NCBI GenBank assembly: GCA_031308135.1
Contig: JAHLJT010000631.1
Span: forward strand, 2,767,371-2,831,370
Direction: 5' to 3'
DNA from: Acheta domesticus
Taxonomy: Eukaryota; Arthropoda; Insecta; Orthoptera; Gryllidae
Length of the DNA: 64,000 nucleotides
Numbering within the stretch: the first letter of the stretch is position 1; every line of letters starts with the position of its first letter. This document shows positions 1 through 9,908 of the stretch, in pieces. The position numbers and the translations under genes were made by a program. Below the pieces are notes generated by a model. The model did not search any database. It was not told the origin of the DNA and saw nothing but the letters and a program-made list of their open reading frames with translations.

Positions 1-510
1 GCAAGGCCGAAAGGCGAATCCTGGAAGCGTGACGAGCGGCAGAGGGCGAAGGAAGCGCGATGACGGAGGGGGCGAAGAATGCGGGGGTCAAAGAGGGAGG
101 CGATGAGGACGAATTGAAGGAGGAATTGGCAGAACGAATGGGGCTGGTTGGCGGGCGAGCGGGGCTGGCGGCGCGCTGGCGGCGGCGGAGTGGCCCAAAC
201 CGGCGCGAGGCGGATGCGGCGCCGGGAAGGAAGTGCACTGGCTGCGGGGTATCCTCCGCGCAGGGGAAAAAGCCAGTCGTGTTGCGCGCCAGGGCTGTCC
301 ACCGCCCAGACGCTGGACCCGCCCGTCGGAGGATCACAGCTGGCGACTGCGGGAACACGCGTCTGGGGGCAATGAAGATTGGAGGAGTACAGACGAGGGA
401 CGAGGCAAAAGCTTGTCCTTTTGTTTGCAGGCAGATCACAGCGGAGTTGTCCATTGCATTCTATTGAATGGAAAGGTGATCACTCGATGCTATGAATGAT
501 ACGAAATGTA
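1..510. other. GC-rich window edge, unassigned
   Basis: Purine-rich, GC-rich DNA with overlapping ORFs in two frames (60-467 and 148-375). Their translations are rich in Arg, Gly and Ala and match no family I recognise. This may be the edge of a GC-rich island or an exon of a gene to the left; no splice or promoter signal decides it. Confidence 0.3.
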
Positions 511-514
511 AGAT

Positions 515-894
515 CAGGGGTTGCCTTTTTCTGAAAAAATGGAAAAAGTCATGGAATTTAATTCCTCTGGAAAGTCAGGGGAACATCGGGGAATTTGTGG
601 AAGTCAGAGGAAATTTAGAGATGGTTTTAAAACTAAATATTATTCCTAAAAAAATAGTACAGGATTCACATTTGATTAATTTCTATTTGTTGCGTCATTT
701 TAAGTTGTACTTTATCATGACATCATGAAATCAAAGAGCTGAAAAATTAGTCTCAGGCTTAATTTTATATTTTCTTTAAATAGTGTGAAATGTGTACAAA
801 TCTGATCAGCGAAACATTTTTAAAGTGGTCTGGAAAACCGGGAAAGGTTAGAGAAATTTGTTTCAGGAAATCAGTGGCCATCCTTTAAAACGGG
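515..894. mobile_element. TIR repeat, GGGTGGCCA family, copy 1
   Basis: This is an inverted, diverged copy of the repeat at 49755-50140. Its left end reads CAGGGGTTGCCTTTTTCTG and its right end is the reverse complement of a GGATGGCCACTGA-type end. The interior shares runs such as ATTATTCCTAAAAAAATAGT with the other copy. It has no coding capacity, so it is a non-autonomous DNA transposon relic. Confidence 0.6.
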
Positions 895-2394
895 GTTGGC
901 ATATAGGACTTGTCGCTGTATGAGAAGCCGACCACACCACGATGACATTGAAAATCTCCATGTTTTTGGCGGGACCGGGACACGCCGCCTTTGCCCCCGC
1001 GAACTTCAACGCTGATCTTGGTACCTGCACCACGAAAGTAGCCTCAGGGGGAGAATGACGTCCAAAACTGATTCAAGGATCAGAACATCCTGTTTTTCTC
1101 AAATTACTCTTTCGAATCCTCACTTATGGTTTTAAAATGTTTTCTGATCTTCGCCCCCTTCCCTTTCAGGAGATCTAAATGTCCACTATTGATACTATTT
1201 AACTAAGCTAGTCTGCAATGTTCCATGTTTAACTGATTTTTTATAATTTCCGGGCCATAGTTACGTGCTTGAATGGCAGTGAAACGCACACGAGTCTCCC
1301 AGGAATATGAATTATTTAATGTTGCTCAGTCTCGCAAAATAACTTCCTCAACAAGTTCGTGGTTATACCTGTATGAAGAATTAAAATAATTGGGGATATT
1401 TAGGGATTGTTCCAGTATCTAAAATTATAAACAATAACCATAATTCGTGTAAAATATTTTATATAACAATTTGAAAGTTTCTGAGCACTGATCGGTGCAG
1501 CGCTTGTAACTCCCGAAATACAGAATGAAATGATTTTCTATCAAATTAAGTGTTATGGTATTTATGATAAAATCCATAGTTCAACATTCATAATGACTGA
1601 TAATAATTTAACTTGTTCCTGCACACTTTCAATTACAAAGATCATTTTTCTCGGGGTGGTTTAAAACCCCGTTTTGGGGTATGACTATTTCTTTCAACGA
1701 ATTACATTACAAGCTTTTTATGTATTAAAAATACTATTTTAGTGAAAATTATGAATTCAACTTACGTTCGCTTGTAATGAAATTAGTTCGCAAAAACGCG
1801 TCCAATAATCAAATATTTGCATTAGATAGAAATCCTTTCAGTACTAAAATATTCATAAAATCTCGGAACATCACATTTAATAACTCGTAACTAGCTTGCC
1901 TCAAAGTAAAACATACCAAATCCGTTTCGCTGAATATGTGCTTAACTTTGGTCAGGTAAGCAAATCACGAGAAAACAATTAATTCTGTAGAAAGGAACAA
2001 CTATTAATCATTCATCCTTAAAACGACTTTTTAATACGAGAACTAGGTTTCCTCATCGTTTGCAATACTTATTAAGACATATCGCTCTACACCGAAGTAT
2101 CAATTCTAGTGGGTTTTCACAATTACGTAGCTTTTTCTCTCTCAATTTCTTTGTACAATTGCAGGCCCACAATACGTCGAGACAGTGTAGGTCGTTAAAG
2201 CTGTATGACGCAGACCATGCATCATCCACTCTAGATACGGCGGTTTTTGATTAACTCGTGCCAATAACGACCTTCACTCCAATACAGTCTGAATTAAAAA
2301 CTGTTGTGCGCCGAGATCTTCCTCCTGCACTGACTCAGCGCTCGCATTCACCGCGTTGGGTGGCTCGCGCTTCACAGAACAACGTACTTCCAGT
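895..2394. other. intergenic, nothing recognised
   Basis: AT-rich sequence with short ORFs only. I see no protein family, RNA gene or repeat shared with the rest of the window. Confidence 0.4.
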
Positions 2395-2571
2395 TATACT
2401 GCGATTTTCGTAGCTTTGTCCCGGACACGAATCAGCTGTTTCGCTGCCATCCAATCAGGAGCTAATATTTCGCGACAGTGACGTCACTATGGTGACGTTC
2501 AAGCTCCCGATTGGATGAAACCGTGAACAGCTGATTTCAGTCAGAGACAAAGTTACGAAAATCGCAGTATA
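2395..2571. mobile_element. MITE-1 copy 1 (177 bp)
   Basis: The sequence folds on itself: it begins TATACTGCGATTTTCGTA and ends with the inverse, GAAAATCGCAGTATA. TATA flanks both ends. The interior holds a second inverted pair around ATCAGCTGTTTC and GAAACCGTGAACAGCTGAT, plus a central TGACGTCA (2479-2486). Two further copies lie at 4216-4390 and 19282-19458. It has no ORF, so it is a non-autonomous TIR element. Confidence 0.85.
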
Positions 2572-3800
2572 GCAGTAGTATCACAAAATCTATGGGCAAC
2601 ATTCTTTGTCCAGGGGGTGTGTCTAAGAGATGCGGAAAATAATTGAACGTAAAATAAAAAATGAAATAAATATTCGAATTGTTAATCATGTTAATTCCAG
2701 AGATAATTTCATGGTAGATGTTAGACGTAATAGGGCTGTTTACATTCGGTGTTTTTTCGAGTGCCTCCCTATACGAGTGCCTCCCTATACATTTAATGGG
2801 AATTTTAATTAGCAAACGACCAAGAATAAATGCGAAAATTCAATGATATTGCATACATCAGGATGAAAGATATCGCGAAAAATAGAAGGAATTAATATTT
2901 GAAGAGATGAAGTAAAGCGAGTCTGTAAGAACGATACTGCGAGACGTGACAACTTAACAGTGGTTTAAAGTTCCAGATGAAAGTGCTAAGTCAGTTTAAC
3001 GATACACAAAATTTATTTCATTAATGAGCTTACTAGACTTGCTTGATCGAAAGATTGCACTTTACTGTATTTAGTTACCGAAGCTTCCCTTCGTAATAGC
3101 ATGTAACTCTTGAATCAGGGAAAATGAAGGAATGACGATGTTTCTGAGGAAACTACTGGCGAATAATTTTAATAAAACGGAGAGCTCACGTTCTGTTGTA
3201 ACACGTTAATAACAAACACACAATTGCTGCCATGCGCATGAATTAAAATAGGATAACGAATATAGATTTTGAACATACTGGATTTATTAGTATAATAAAA
3301 ACTGCGTCAAATACAGTGCAAGATATATAATGCAAATCATTATATTACAGAGGAGTAGAATAAACCTATCAATATTCGGATAAAAAGAACGTACACCTTG
3401 TAGGAATAACGTTGTGCAAAGAAATCTCATTTTTCTTCAATGGGATTGTGAACGTAAACAGAATTCGTCGCTCAGGATCCAACAGTTTCTCCGTGAGCAA
3501 TAGTCAATTTCATTATACTTAACTGAACTACAAATATTTATTTTGATCCGTTTTAATAAAAACTGTTACAATTTGTGCTGTGCTAGATTTTTCGTTGAAC
3601 ACATGATTGTGAGTAGGAAGTCCCAATTAAAGGATTTGGAGACGAAAAACAAGTGGAGAAGATGGAAAGAGAGGAAATGGCGAAGGAGGTGGTGAAATTT
3701 GAGTGGAGGTAAAAATCAGAGGAGGATAGGACAAAAACGCCAGCGGAATAAAAGAAAAAAAGGAAGAGGAGAAAATAGAGGGAATAAGTTTGGAGAGGAT
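2572..3800. other. intergenic; one 16-bp tandem duplication
   Basis: AT-rich DNA without a recognisable gene. A perfect 16-bp direct duplication (CGAGTGCCTCCCTATA) sits at 2758-2789. A purine-rich stretch at 3620-3790 reads as a low-complexity ORF on the minus strand. Confidence 0.4.
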
Positions 3801-4215
3801 GATCGATTGATTTATTGATTCGTGTCCGGGCGCGTCAATTGCTACGATCACTAGTCCCGTAAATGTAGTGTATGTTTTATCGCGGGTGGCAATAAGCTTC
3901 CCTCACTAGATTCTGAGTCTAGTGCTGACCTACACGTCGGCTAGCAGGGTTTTCCCCAAACAGGTATCTCCCACCAGCGGGGCACCGCCCCAGCCGGCAA
4001 AGCTCCAAGTGTAAGCTCGCGACCGGTCTCCCCACATGTGGCAGTGAACTGCATGTAAGTGTAGGTGTGTATATCTAAGGGGTAAAGATAGGACACGGAA
4101 GACGGTTAGGGTACTGTTCCTGCAATCGCCGGTTGCTGGAGAAACCACTGATCAGAGCCATCGTCCGCTAGAATTCTCCTCCAGACAGCGGTTGAATTCA
4201 ACCTAGCTCCGCAGC
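3801..4215 (-). mobile_element. SINE family A, copy A1 (head end lost)
   Basis: This matches the copies at 14365, 19205, 20690, 28765 and 34985. Shared blocks are ACTAGTCCCGTAAATGTAGT, the GGGGCACCGCCCCAGC box, GAGAAACCAC and GAATTCTCCTCCAGACAGCG. The 3' tail carries GATTGATTTATTGATT, a short tandem tail as in other copies. The tRNA-like head is missing because the MITE-1 copy at 4216 begins where it should continue. Confidence 0.75.
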
Positions 4216-4390
4216 TATACTGAGATTTTTGTAACTTTGTCCCTGACAGGAATCAGGTGTTTCACTGCCATCCAATCGGGAGCTTATATTTCGCGACAGT
4301 GATGTCACTATGGTGACGTTTAAACTCCCGTGGATGAAACCGTCAACAGGTGATTTCTGTCAGGGGCAAAGCTACGAAAATCACAGTATA
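4216..4390. mobile_element. MITE-1 copy 2
   Basis: The terminal inverted repeats are CTATACTGAGATTTTTGTAA and GAAAATCACAGTATA, flanked by TATA. The interior matches copies 1 and 3, but the central octamer is TGATGTCA rather than TGACGTCA. It abuts SINE copy A1 and lies in the presumed first downstream intron of the noggin-like gene, about 170 bp past the donor. Confidence 0.85.
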
Positions 4391-4480
4391 GTGTCAGGAG
4401 TCAGGGTGTCAGGGTGCCACCGTCGGGAGTGAAAGCCCAGCACCATCCGGCCAGAGGCCCTGAGCCACTTGAGCCGGCGG

Positions 4481-4535
4481 GGAAGAGACGGAAGGGAAGA
4501 GACGGAAGGGAAGAGACGGAAGGGAGGAGAGCGAA
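4481..4535. repeat. 15-bp tandem repeat in intron
   Basis: Three to four units of GACGGAAGGGAAGA lie just downstream of the noggin-like exon on the minus strand. On the transcribed strand this gives a pyrimidine-rich tract in the intron. Confidence 0.7.
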
Positions 4536-4550
4536 GGGAAGCAGAGCGCC

Positions 4551-4556
4551 ACTCAC
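4551..4556 (-). promoter_or_regulatory. 5' splice donor of noggin-like exon
   Basis: The minus strand reads GGCG|GTGAGT at 4557/4556. Noggin similarity stops near this point, and the ORF beyond it becomes Ser/Arg low-complexity sequence. Confidence 0.75.
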
Positions 4557-4917
4557 CGCCCTTGTGGTGCCGGAACGGGAAGCCCAGCTGCGTGGCGTTG
4601 GGCGGCTTGTGCACGCTCATGTAGCTGGGGTCGAAGTGCGCGCCGAGGCGCGCCAGCAGCGCCGTCACGTTGAGGTCCCGCGCGCGCGGGTCGTACTGCT
4701 TGCCCTGCGGCTCGTGCAGGGTGAAGATGAAGTTGTCGGCGCTCTCGGGCCGCAGCCCGTACGTCTCCGGGGAGGGCCTCCGCTCCCGCTCTCGGTCCCG
4801 CTCTCGCTCTCGCTCGTGGGAGGCGTTGCGCGCCGGCGAGCTGCGCGCGTCCGCCAGTGCCGCCGCGGCCAGCACCAGCGCCGCCGCCAGCACCAGCCCA
4901 CTCAGCCGCAGCTTCAT
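4557..4917 (-). CDS. nog-like: noggin-like secreted BMP antagonist, first coding exon
   Basis: This exon encodes the first 120 residues of a noggin-family protein, a secreted antagonist that binds BMP-type ligands outside the cell. Residues 1-23 form a Leu/Ala-rich signal peptide (MKLRLSGLVLAAA...). Residues 35-47 are an Arg-Glu-rich low-complexity run. The noggin N-terminal signature follows: LRP at 55-57, DN at 61-62, DP at 76-77, DLNVT at 81-85 and LGAHFDPSYM at 91-100, matching the family pattern DLNxT...LGxHxDPxxM. Asn31, Asn83 and Asn107 are N-glycosylation sequons; the one in DLNVT is at a family-conserved place. The exon ends at 4557 with a consensus GTGAGT donor, phase 1. An acceptor-like CGCGCAG lies directly before the ATG at 4917, suggesting a 5'UTR intron. 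I chose this ATG because the signal peptide starts there; an in-frame ATG 13 codons upstream lies in the putative intron. The cysteine-knot half is not in the window and must lie left of position 1. Vertebrate noggin is intronless. I am confident of the family but not of orthology. Confidence 0.85.
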
Positions 4918-4986
4918 CTGCGCGCACACACACAAACACGTCACTCTCCTCAACATAATACATTCAAGTTAAATAATAAACATTTG

Positions 4987-5011
4987 TTATTATTATTATT
5001 ATTATTATAGT
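4987..5011. repeat. (TTA)n microsatellite
   Basis: About seven TTA units sit upstream of the noggin-like exon (minus-strand sense), next to a SINE. Confidence 0.9.
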
Positions 5012-5017
5012 TATAAA

Positions 5018-5345
5018 TCTAGAGAAGCGGACTCGATGGTATAACGGCCAGCGTGTCGAGTTGTACCCAAGATAGCGGGGTCAAACCCGATCGAAGCAGT
5101 GGATTTTTGAGGGCGAAAAATCCTTCGTACGCCTCCTTTCAGATGGGAAGCAAAGCCGGCTGTCCCATGTAGTAGATTTACTGCATGTAAAAGATCCTCA
5201 AGCCTCTGAGCTAAATTCAAATCGCCTGTTTCGTCGCCCGAGATAATACCTTCTTTCTCCGCTAGGTGAAGGGAGCGTAGCGAAATTCGCGTTGTCAGAC
5301 GGAAGAGCGGGCCTGATGGCTTGAGTCTCGCCACGTAAAAGGCAT
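5018..5345 (+). mobile_element. SINE family B, copy B1
   Basis: The head looks tRNA-like: an A-box-like GATGGTATAACGG is followed by a decayed B-box-like GGGGTCAAACCC near 5080-5091. The body shares long blocks with the inverted copy at 21505-21775, including GTAGATTTACTGCA, GTAAAAGATCCTCA, ATCGCCTGTTTC and CTTTCTCCGCTAG. Homology ends at GTCTCGCCAC. Confidence 0.75.
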
Positions 5346-5394
5346 TAACTTAATTATTCTGGATATTATTTTTGTCTCTCTCGCGAATCGGCCT

Positions 5395-5652
5395 CGATGG
5401 ACCACGCGAACCTGCATTTAGGTACGTAAGACATTGTTTTGGGAACGATCAGCATTTCTGCAGAGTCCATTTTTACATCCCAGGGTTGTTAGCCTTGAGG
5501 GTATGGGAAATGAATTGATGAGGATTATTAGCGGTGAGTGGACGAGACATACAAACACAAATACACCCATGTTCGAGGCGGGACACGAACCCTCGACCCT
5601 GCAGCTGGAGATCGCCACGGCACTACTGCTTTGGCGATCTCGGCCACGGGGC
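5395..5652 (-). mobile_element. SINE family D, copy D1
   Basis: Read on the minus strand it begins GGCCGAGATCGCC (A-box region), has a B-box GGGTTCGTGTCCC, and continues into GGCTAACAACCCTG and TGTAAAAATGG. The plus-strand copy at 59447 shares this order. Non-coding ORFs cross it on both strands. Confidence 0.7.
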
Positions 5653-6784
5653 AGACTTGCAGTTTATATATTATACTACACAATATTATTTTTTAAATTA
5701 CGTAATTTTAACATAAATAAATTTTTAAATCACACTTGCCCAATCAAAGAAGGTAACAAGCGAAAACTGTAGGCCTTGGGGAAGGGAATCCATCGCTGCT
5801 CTCCTGCGTTACTCGCTTCAAATGCGTGAGGAAATTGATAGAAAGCCATGCAGCCTCTGGACATGTTACAGGCTCTGTGGTTTCGATACGTACCCAGGAA
5901 GTGAAGGAAAATACAAAAAGAATGAAACAGCTTCGGTTTTGACTGAAAAAGCAAATATTTTATTTTTTTTACCTATTCTCGCATCGACTAAGTTCTAATG
6001 CTCTATGCGGTACTAATGACATTGTGCGACAGCAAGGCTCCAAGGAAGTGTCTTCCTGCGATTAAATATCTGCTATTTACGTGGACAGTTATGGAACAAC
6101 TTCATTGATATTTTTGGTATGTAAAGAACTATTGCACTGTATATATGCTATGCCATCTTACAGCATGGTATGACTGAAAACTTTCTGAAAACTTTTTGTT
6201 AATATATTTACTTGAATGCAATCGTGTACCAGTGATGTATTTGTTATAGTTGAGCAGTGTGTATGGTACTTTCTGGAAAACCATTTTGTGCAGTTTGTTC
6301 AGCGGCATTTTTGCTACTGCCGGCCACTAGTTAATTGATTTTAGTGTCAGCCATATTAAAAGCTCCATTGTCGAGGTTTTGAAACGAATGCCTCCGGCCG
6401 GTTTCGGTCCCCGAAGACATTTCATCGGTCTGTGTTGCTTCCAGACCGGAGTGAGAACATTCATGAGCTGTGATTCCGAAGAGACTGGATGGGGGTTAGG
6501 GTGGACGAGATGGCTGGGGGCGCGGAGCGTTGAGGAAACCGGGTCACTAGACGTAATTGCCAGATACGCATACGGAATTTAGACAATTGATGATTACCTC
6601 AAATTATGATTGTCACAAGAGGGACGAGTATCACATAGAACTACAATAGCTTTACACGGAAAACAAACAAAAAACAAAAGATAAATCATTAATTTTTTCA
6701 GTTACGTGTAGTGGAACAATTAGGATTTTCGTTTAGCGGGGTCGGTCATAATTATAGTACGATTTTTTTAAGTTGGCTCTTGAG
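5653..6784. other. intergenic, nothing recognised
   Basis: Mixed AT-rich DNA. Short ORFs (for example 6379-6582) have no family resemblance. Confidence 0.4.
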
Positions 6785-6965
6785 CCCTAATGGCCACGAT
6801 GGAATATTACACATCATTTCGCGTCTTTCTCTGTCCTACCTCTGGGAGTGGCATGATCGCTGGCACTGCTTGATACGGTCGCGATCATGCGATACCTAGC
6901 GGCGTGACTGAGAAAGACGCAAAATACACTGACATATTATTCCATTGTGAAGACGGACCTTCAGA
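6785..6965. mobile_element. MITE-2 copy 1, decayed hairpin
   Basis: The arms ATGGAATATTACACATCATT and its counterpart near 6935-6952 are inverted around a centre at about 6875. The sequence is homologous to the near-perfect hairpin at 18073-18302 (TTTCGCGTC, GCATGATCG, GCGATCATGCGA shared). The fragment GAAAAATCGCAGTATA just beyond it (6977-6992) resembles a lone MITE-1 end. Confidence 0.7.
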
Positions 6966-7344
6966 GGCAGAGTTAGAAAAATCGCAGTATATGCAGACAT
7001 TCCACCTTGATTTAGACATCTATAATGGATCATCATGATGTACAAATAAATTTTAGGCGAAGTTTTCGAATAGTTAATTTACGTGGAAAAAATTAATTTG
7101 TAACAGTTGTCATTTTAGCTGCAAAACATACGTAACAAGGGATGTACTCTACTCCCACATCGCATTCCAGCTCCGGTTGGGAGTTAGGTAGGAATTATCA
7201 CTTAGGCCGAGGCTCGTTGTCCAGGGAATACGCCTGGAAAGTAATGTGGGAAAACTTATGGCCATGCCAGTATACCAACGAACTCTGCGCCGACAGGAAC
7301 CAGAAACTGGCGGCACATCACTTCAAGCTAATTTCCGGCACCAT

Positions 7345-7880
7345 TAGGGATGCGACATTGCCAAAGAACATCGATGCTCAAAATTAAAACTTCGAGTTAA
7401 TAAAACATCGACTTCAGGCCATCGATGCTATTAAACATTGACTTTTTTAAAACTGGATTAGTAACTATTGAAATTTACGTGGGGAGATTTAATACGAAAT
7501 TGGTCCAGATTAATAATTTTTAATTGAGCTATAACTGACAAAACAAAGTCAAAAAATCATCAGGACTATGAACAAAACTTGGATTATCTGATTCGGGACT
7601 TTAAGTAAGCTTCTTTATTTGTAAAAACTAGATTTTGTATATGTTTCATTCTAGGTCATTTTGTCGTCAACACAATTCAATTTATGGATATCTAAAAGAA
7701 CAGAAGTTTATTATGATGGACTTTTTTTCATTTCAAAAATATCGACCACGTAAAAGCATCGAACTCAAAACATCGATGTCAAAAAAGTATAGGCTTCAGA
7801 AAATTGATGTTAAATGTGTGGATTTTTTTTTACAAAAACACATAAGTTTTGAAAACACGGACGTCGATGTCGAATCCCTA
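7345..7880. mobile_element. hAT-like repeat, CATCGATG family, copy F1
   Basis: The left end is TAGGGATGCGACATTG and the right end is the inverse of TAGGGATTCGACATCGACG. The subterminal regions are packed with ATCGATG words. The 536-bp body is collinear with 48442-48966. The ends and subterminal motif arrays fit a non-autonomous hAT element, though no clean 8-bp duplication is visible here. ORFs inside are not transposase. Confidence 0.7.
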
Positions 7881-8244
7881 CCAGGTGCTGCTTCGAGCAA
7901 CAAAGATCGATAAATGTGGAGACAGACTTCCTCTTACGAACATAAATAATGCGCTTCGATGTACGAGGCGGAAAATCAGTTATAATGTGGACGTCACCAC
8001 GAATAGATAGATGATCGTATACTAGTATTTAAATACCTTTGATTGTGATAGGAGAAACAGTTTCCTATTTACTCCCTCAGCATTTCCTTCCAGGGGAAAA
8101 TCATTTCCTTAGAGGAATATCAGTAACGTGGTGGAAATCGTGGATGTCACCAAATATAATGATTGGATACTTTTAATATCTTTGATAGGAAAAACAGCTT
8201 CCAATTAATTCGTCCAGCATTTCCTCCACGGTATTTGTATTTAG

Positions 8245-8530
8245 CTTGTAATGTCTCGTAAAAGGCAACTAGCCGCGGCGCCGTTGGACCCCGAGGTTTA
8301 GTCGGTCGGGAGGAAATAGCGATAACTCAAATTCGCTTAACTTTTGTGGCTTTATGTAGTTAACAAATTCGGCCGGTTTCGCGGTCGTCACCTTTCAACA
8401 GAACCATCCCAGCATTCGCCTGGATGACCGAGGGAAACCACGAAAGCCCCGGTCAGGAAGGACGGCACGGGGATTGAACCCAGGCCACCCGAATGCGAAG
8501 TCAGTGCGGCCTGAGCCACTTCACTCGGCC
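8245..8530 (-). mobile_element. SINE family C, tRNA-derived
   Basis: On the minus strand the head has a tRNA-like A-box (GAAGTGGCTCAGGCCG) and a B-box CTGGGTTCAATCCCC about 45 bp downstream. The body contains the inverse of CATTCGCCTGGATGACCGAG, a block related to SINE family A. A Pol III-derived SINE fits better than a functional tRNA, because the cloverleaf stems do not close. Confidence 0.7.
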
Positions 8531-9105
8531 CTTCACCGTATATTGTGGCCAAAAGCCGCCATTCGCGACGGGAGTGGGAGGAAAGTTCCCACCCAGAGTG
8601 GAGTCTCTCCCATTTTGCATCTTACGCGGTTTCCAAATGGTTCGTAAGATGTTTGTGGAAATGATGGGAGAGGCGAAGGGAGGGTTAATGGAGGCACACT
8701 TCAAGATCGCCCTGAACTACTCTGGCGGCACTGGCCCGTGACCCGATTGATGTGCTCGTCCGTTTTCCCCTGGTCCGTAGAGCTAAATTTCCGATGGTCC
8801 CTCGATTTCCTTCTGGGTATATATGTAGCTCCTCCCTTCCCTCTCAAATATCATACTTTGTACTAATTCGAGATAAAGAAAATGCAGTAAAATAAACTGA
8901 ATTTTTGTGATTGCGATATTCGTTACTTTGTCACGAGCAGACAAGCACAGAAACAATGGGGGACTTGGATCGAAGATTGGACAAGGCCAAAGGTACGAAT
9001 GGAAAAAATTACGGGAAAATAAATTAAAGCAATTGAATACAATGTAAATGCACAATGTATTCCGTATTGCAGTACACCAAGATGCATTAAATGGTAGTAC
9101 AAAAT
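8531..9105. other. intergenic, nothing recognised
   Basis: Non-coding sequence, with a moderately GC-rich 150 bp next to the SINE. The minus-strand ORF at 8783-9172 has no recognisable domain. Confidence 0.35.
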
Positions 9106-9185
9106 GAACTTTAGGCAGCTTGTCAACTGCATTCCAGGCAAGAACTAAGGCTAGGTATTGCAAAACTCGCATGTATAAACATCAA
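9106..9185. repeat. 80-bp direct repeat, unit 1
   Basis: The block with TGTCAACTGCATTCC and CAAGAACTAAGG recurs at 9831-9908 in the same orientation with roughly three quarters identity. The source family is unknown. Confidence 0.65.
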
Positions 9186-9830
9186 TGAAAATGAAGTGAC
9201 CATATGTTTAGGATCATAATTTTGTGTGGGACAACCCACAGTACATTACTATTACTCCAAGAGAATACTATATCAGGAACACAAAACAGTCCACGATGCG
9301 AAAGAGATTAAAATAAGAGAAGTATCCTAGCCATGGGAAGTTAATTTTAGAATCAGCTGTAAAGTTGGAAAATAGCTTTCTTCTTTCTCATTCAAACATA
9401 TATACGGTCCATATACTCTAGAAATCTTAAAATGTAATCAAGTATTTATCTTCTAAGTTTCTATTTAAGTTCTTTTAGATATCGTTTTAATGACTTCATT
9501 CATCAACAAGTAATCACTGTTATTAACTGACAAAGCCCACTGATATGATGATTGTTTGAATGACTTGGAAAGTAAGACGTTTTGTAGAATTAAAAATTTG
9601 ATTAAGGCAAAAATTTCACCATCTTTTAGCACATGTGTTACTTAAATGTGAATTTAAAAGAAAAGTGAAAATATTAGTGCGTAAAGGGAATTGCAACTTC
9701 AACATTATCAAAGAAAACGGAATATGTAAATCCAGACTTCATAACCTATTTGCCTAAATAATTGAGAAGAGACAAATAACTCATATTTTCCACTTCATAG
9801 TGAATAAAAATAACTTGATTCCTCAAATTT

Positions 9831-9908
9831 TACGCAGTCTGTCAACTGTATTCCGGACAAGAACTCAGGTTACGTGTTGCACCAGTCGCATATATAAATC
9901 TAAGTAAA
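9831..9908. repeat. 80-bp direct repeat, unit 2
   Basis: It shares TGTCAACTGTATTCC, CAAGAACTCAGG and CGCATATATAAA with 9106-9185, about 725 bp upstream. Confidence 0.65.

Noticed and set aside
4381..4556. Extension of the noggin-like ORF past the donor
   Set aside because: After the GTGAGT site the frame becomes Ser/Pro/Arg low-complexity through a 15-bp repeat and a MITE; similarity to noggin stops.
4414..5010. 198-codon plus-strand ORF antisense to the noggin-like exon
   Set aside because: It is the GC-rich antisense shadow of the minus-strand exon; it lacks a domain and ends in Leu from the TTA repeat.
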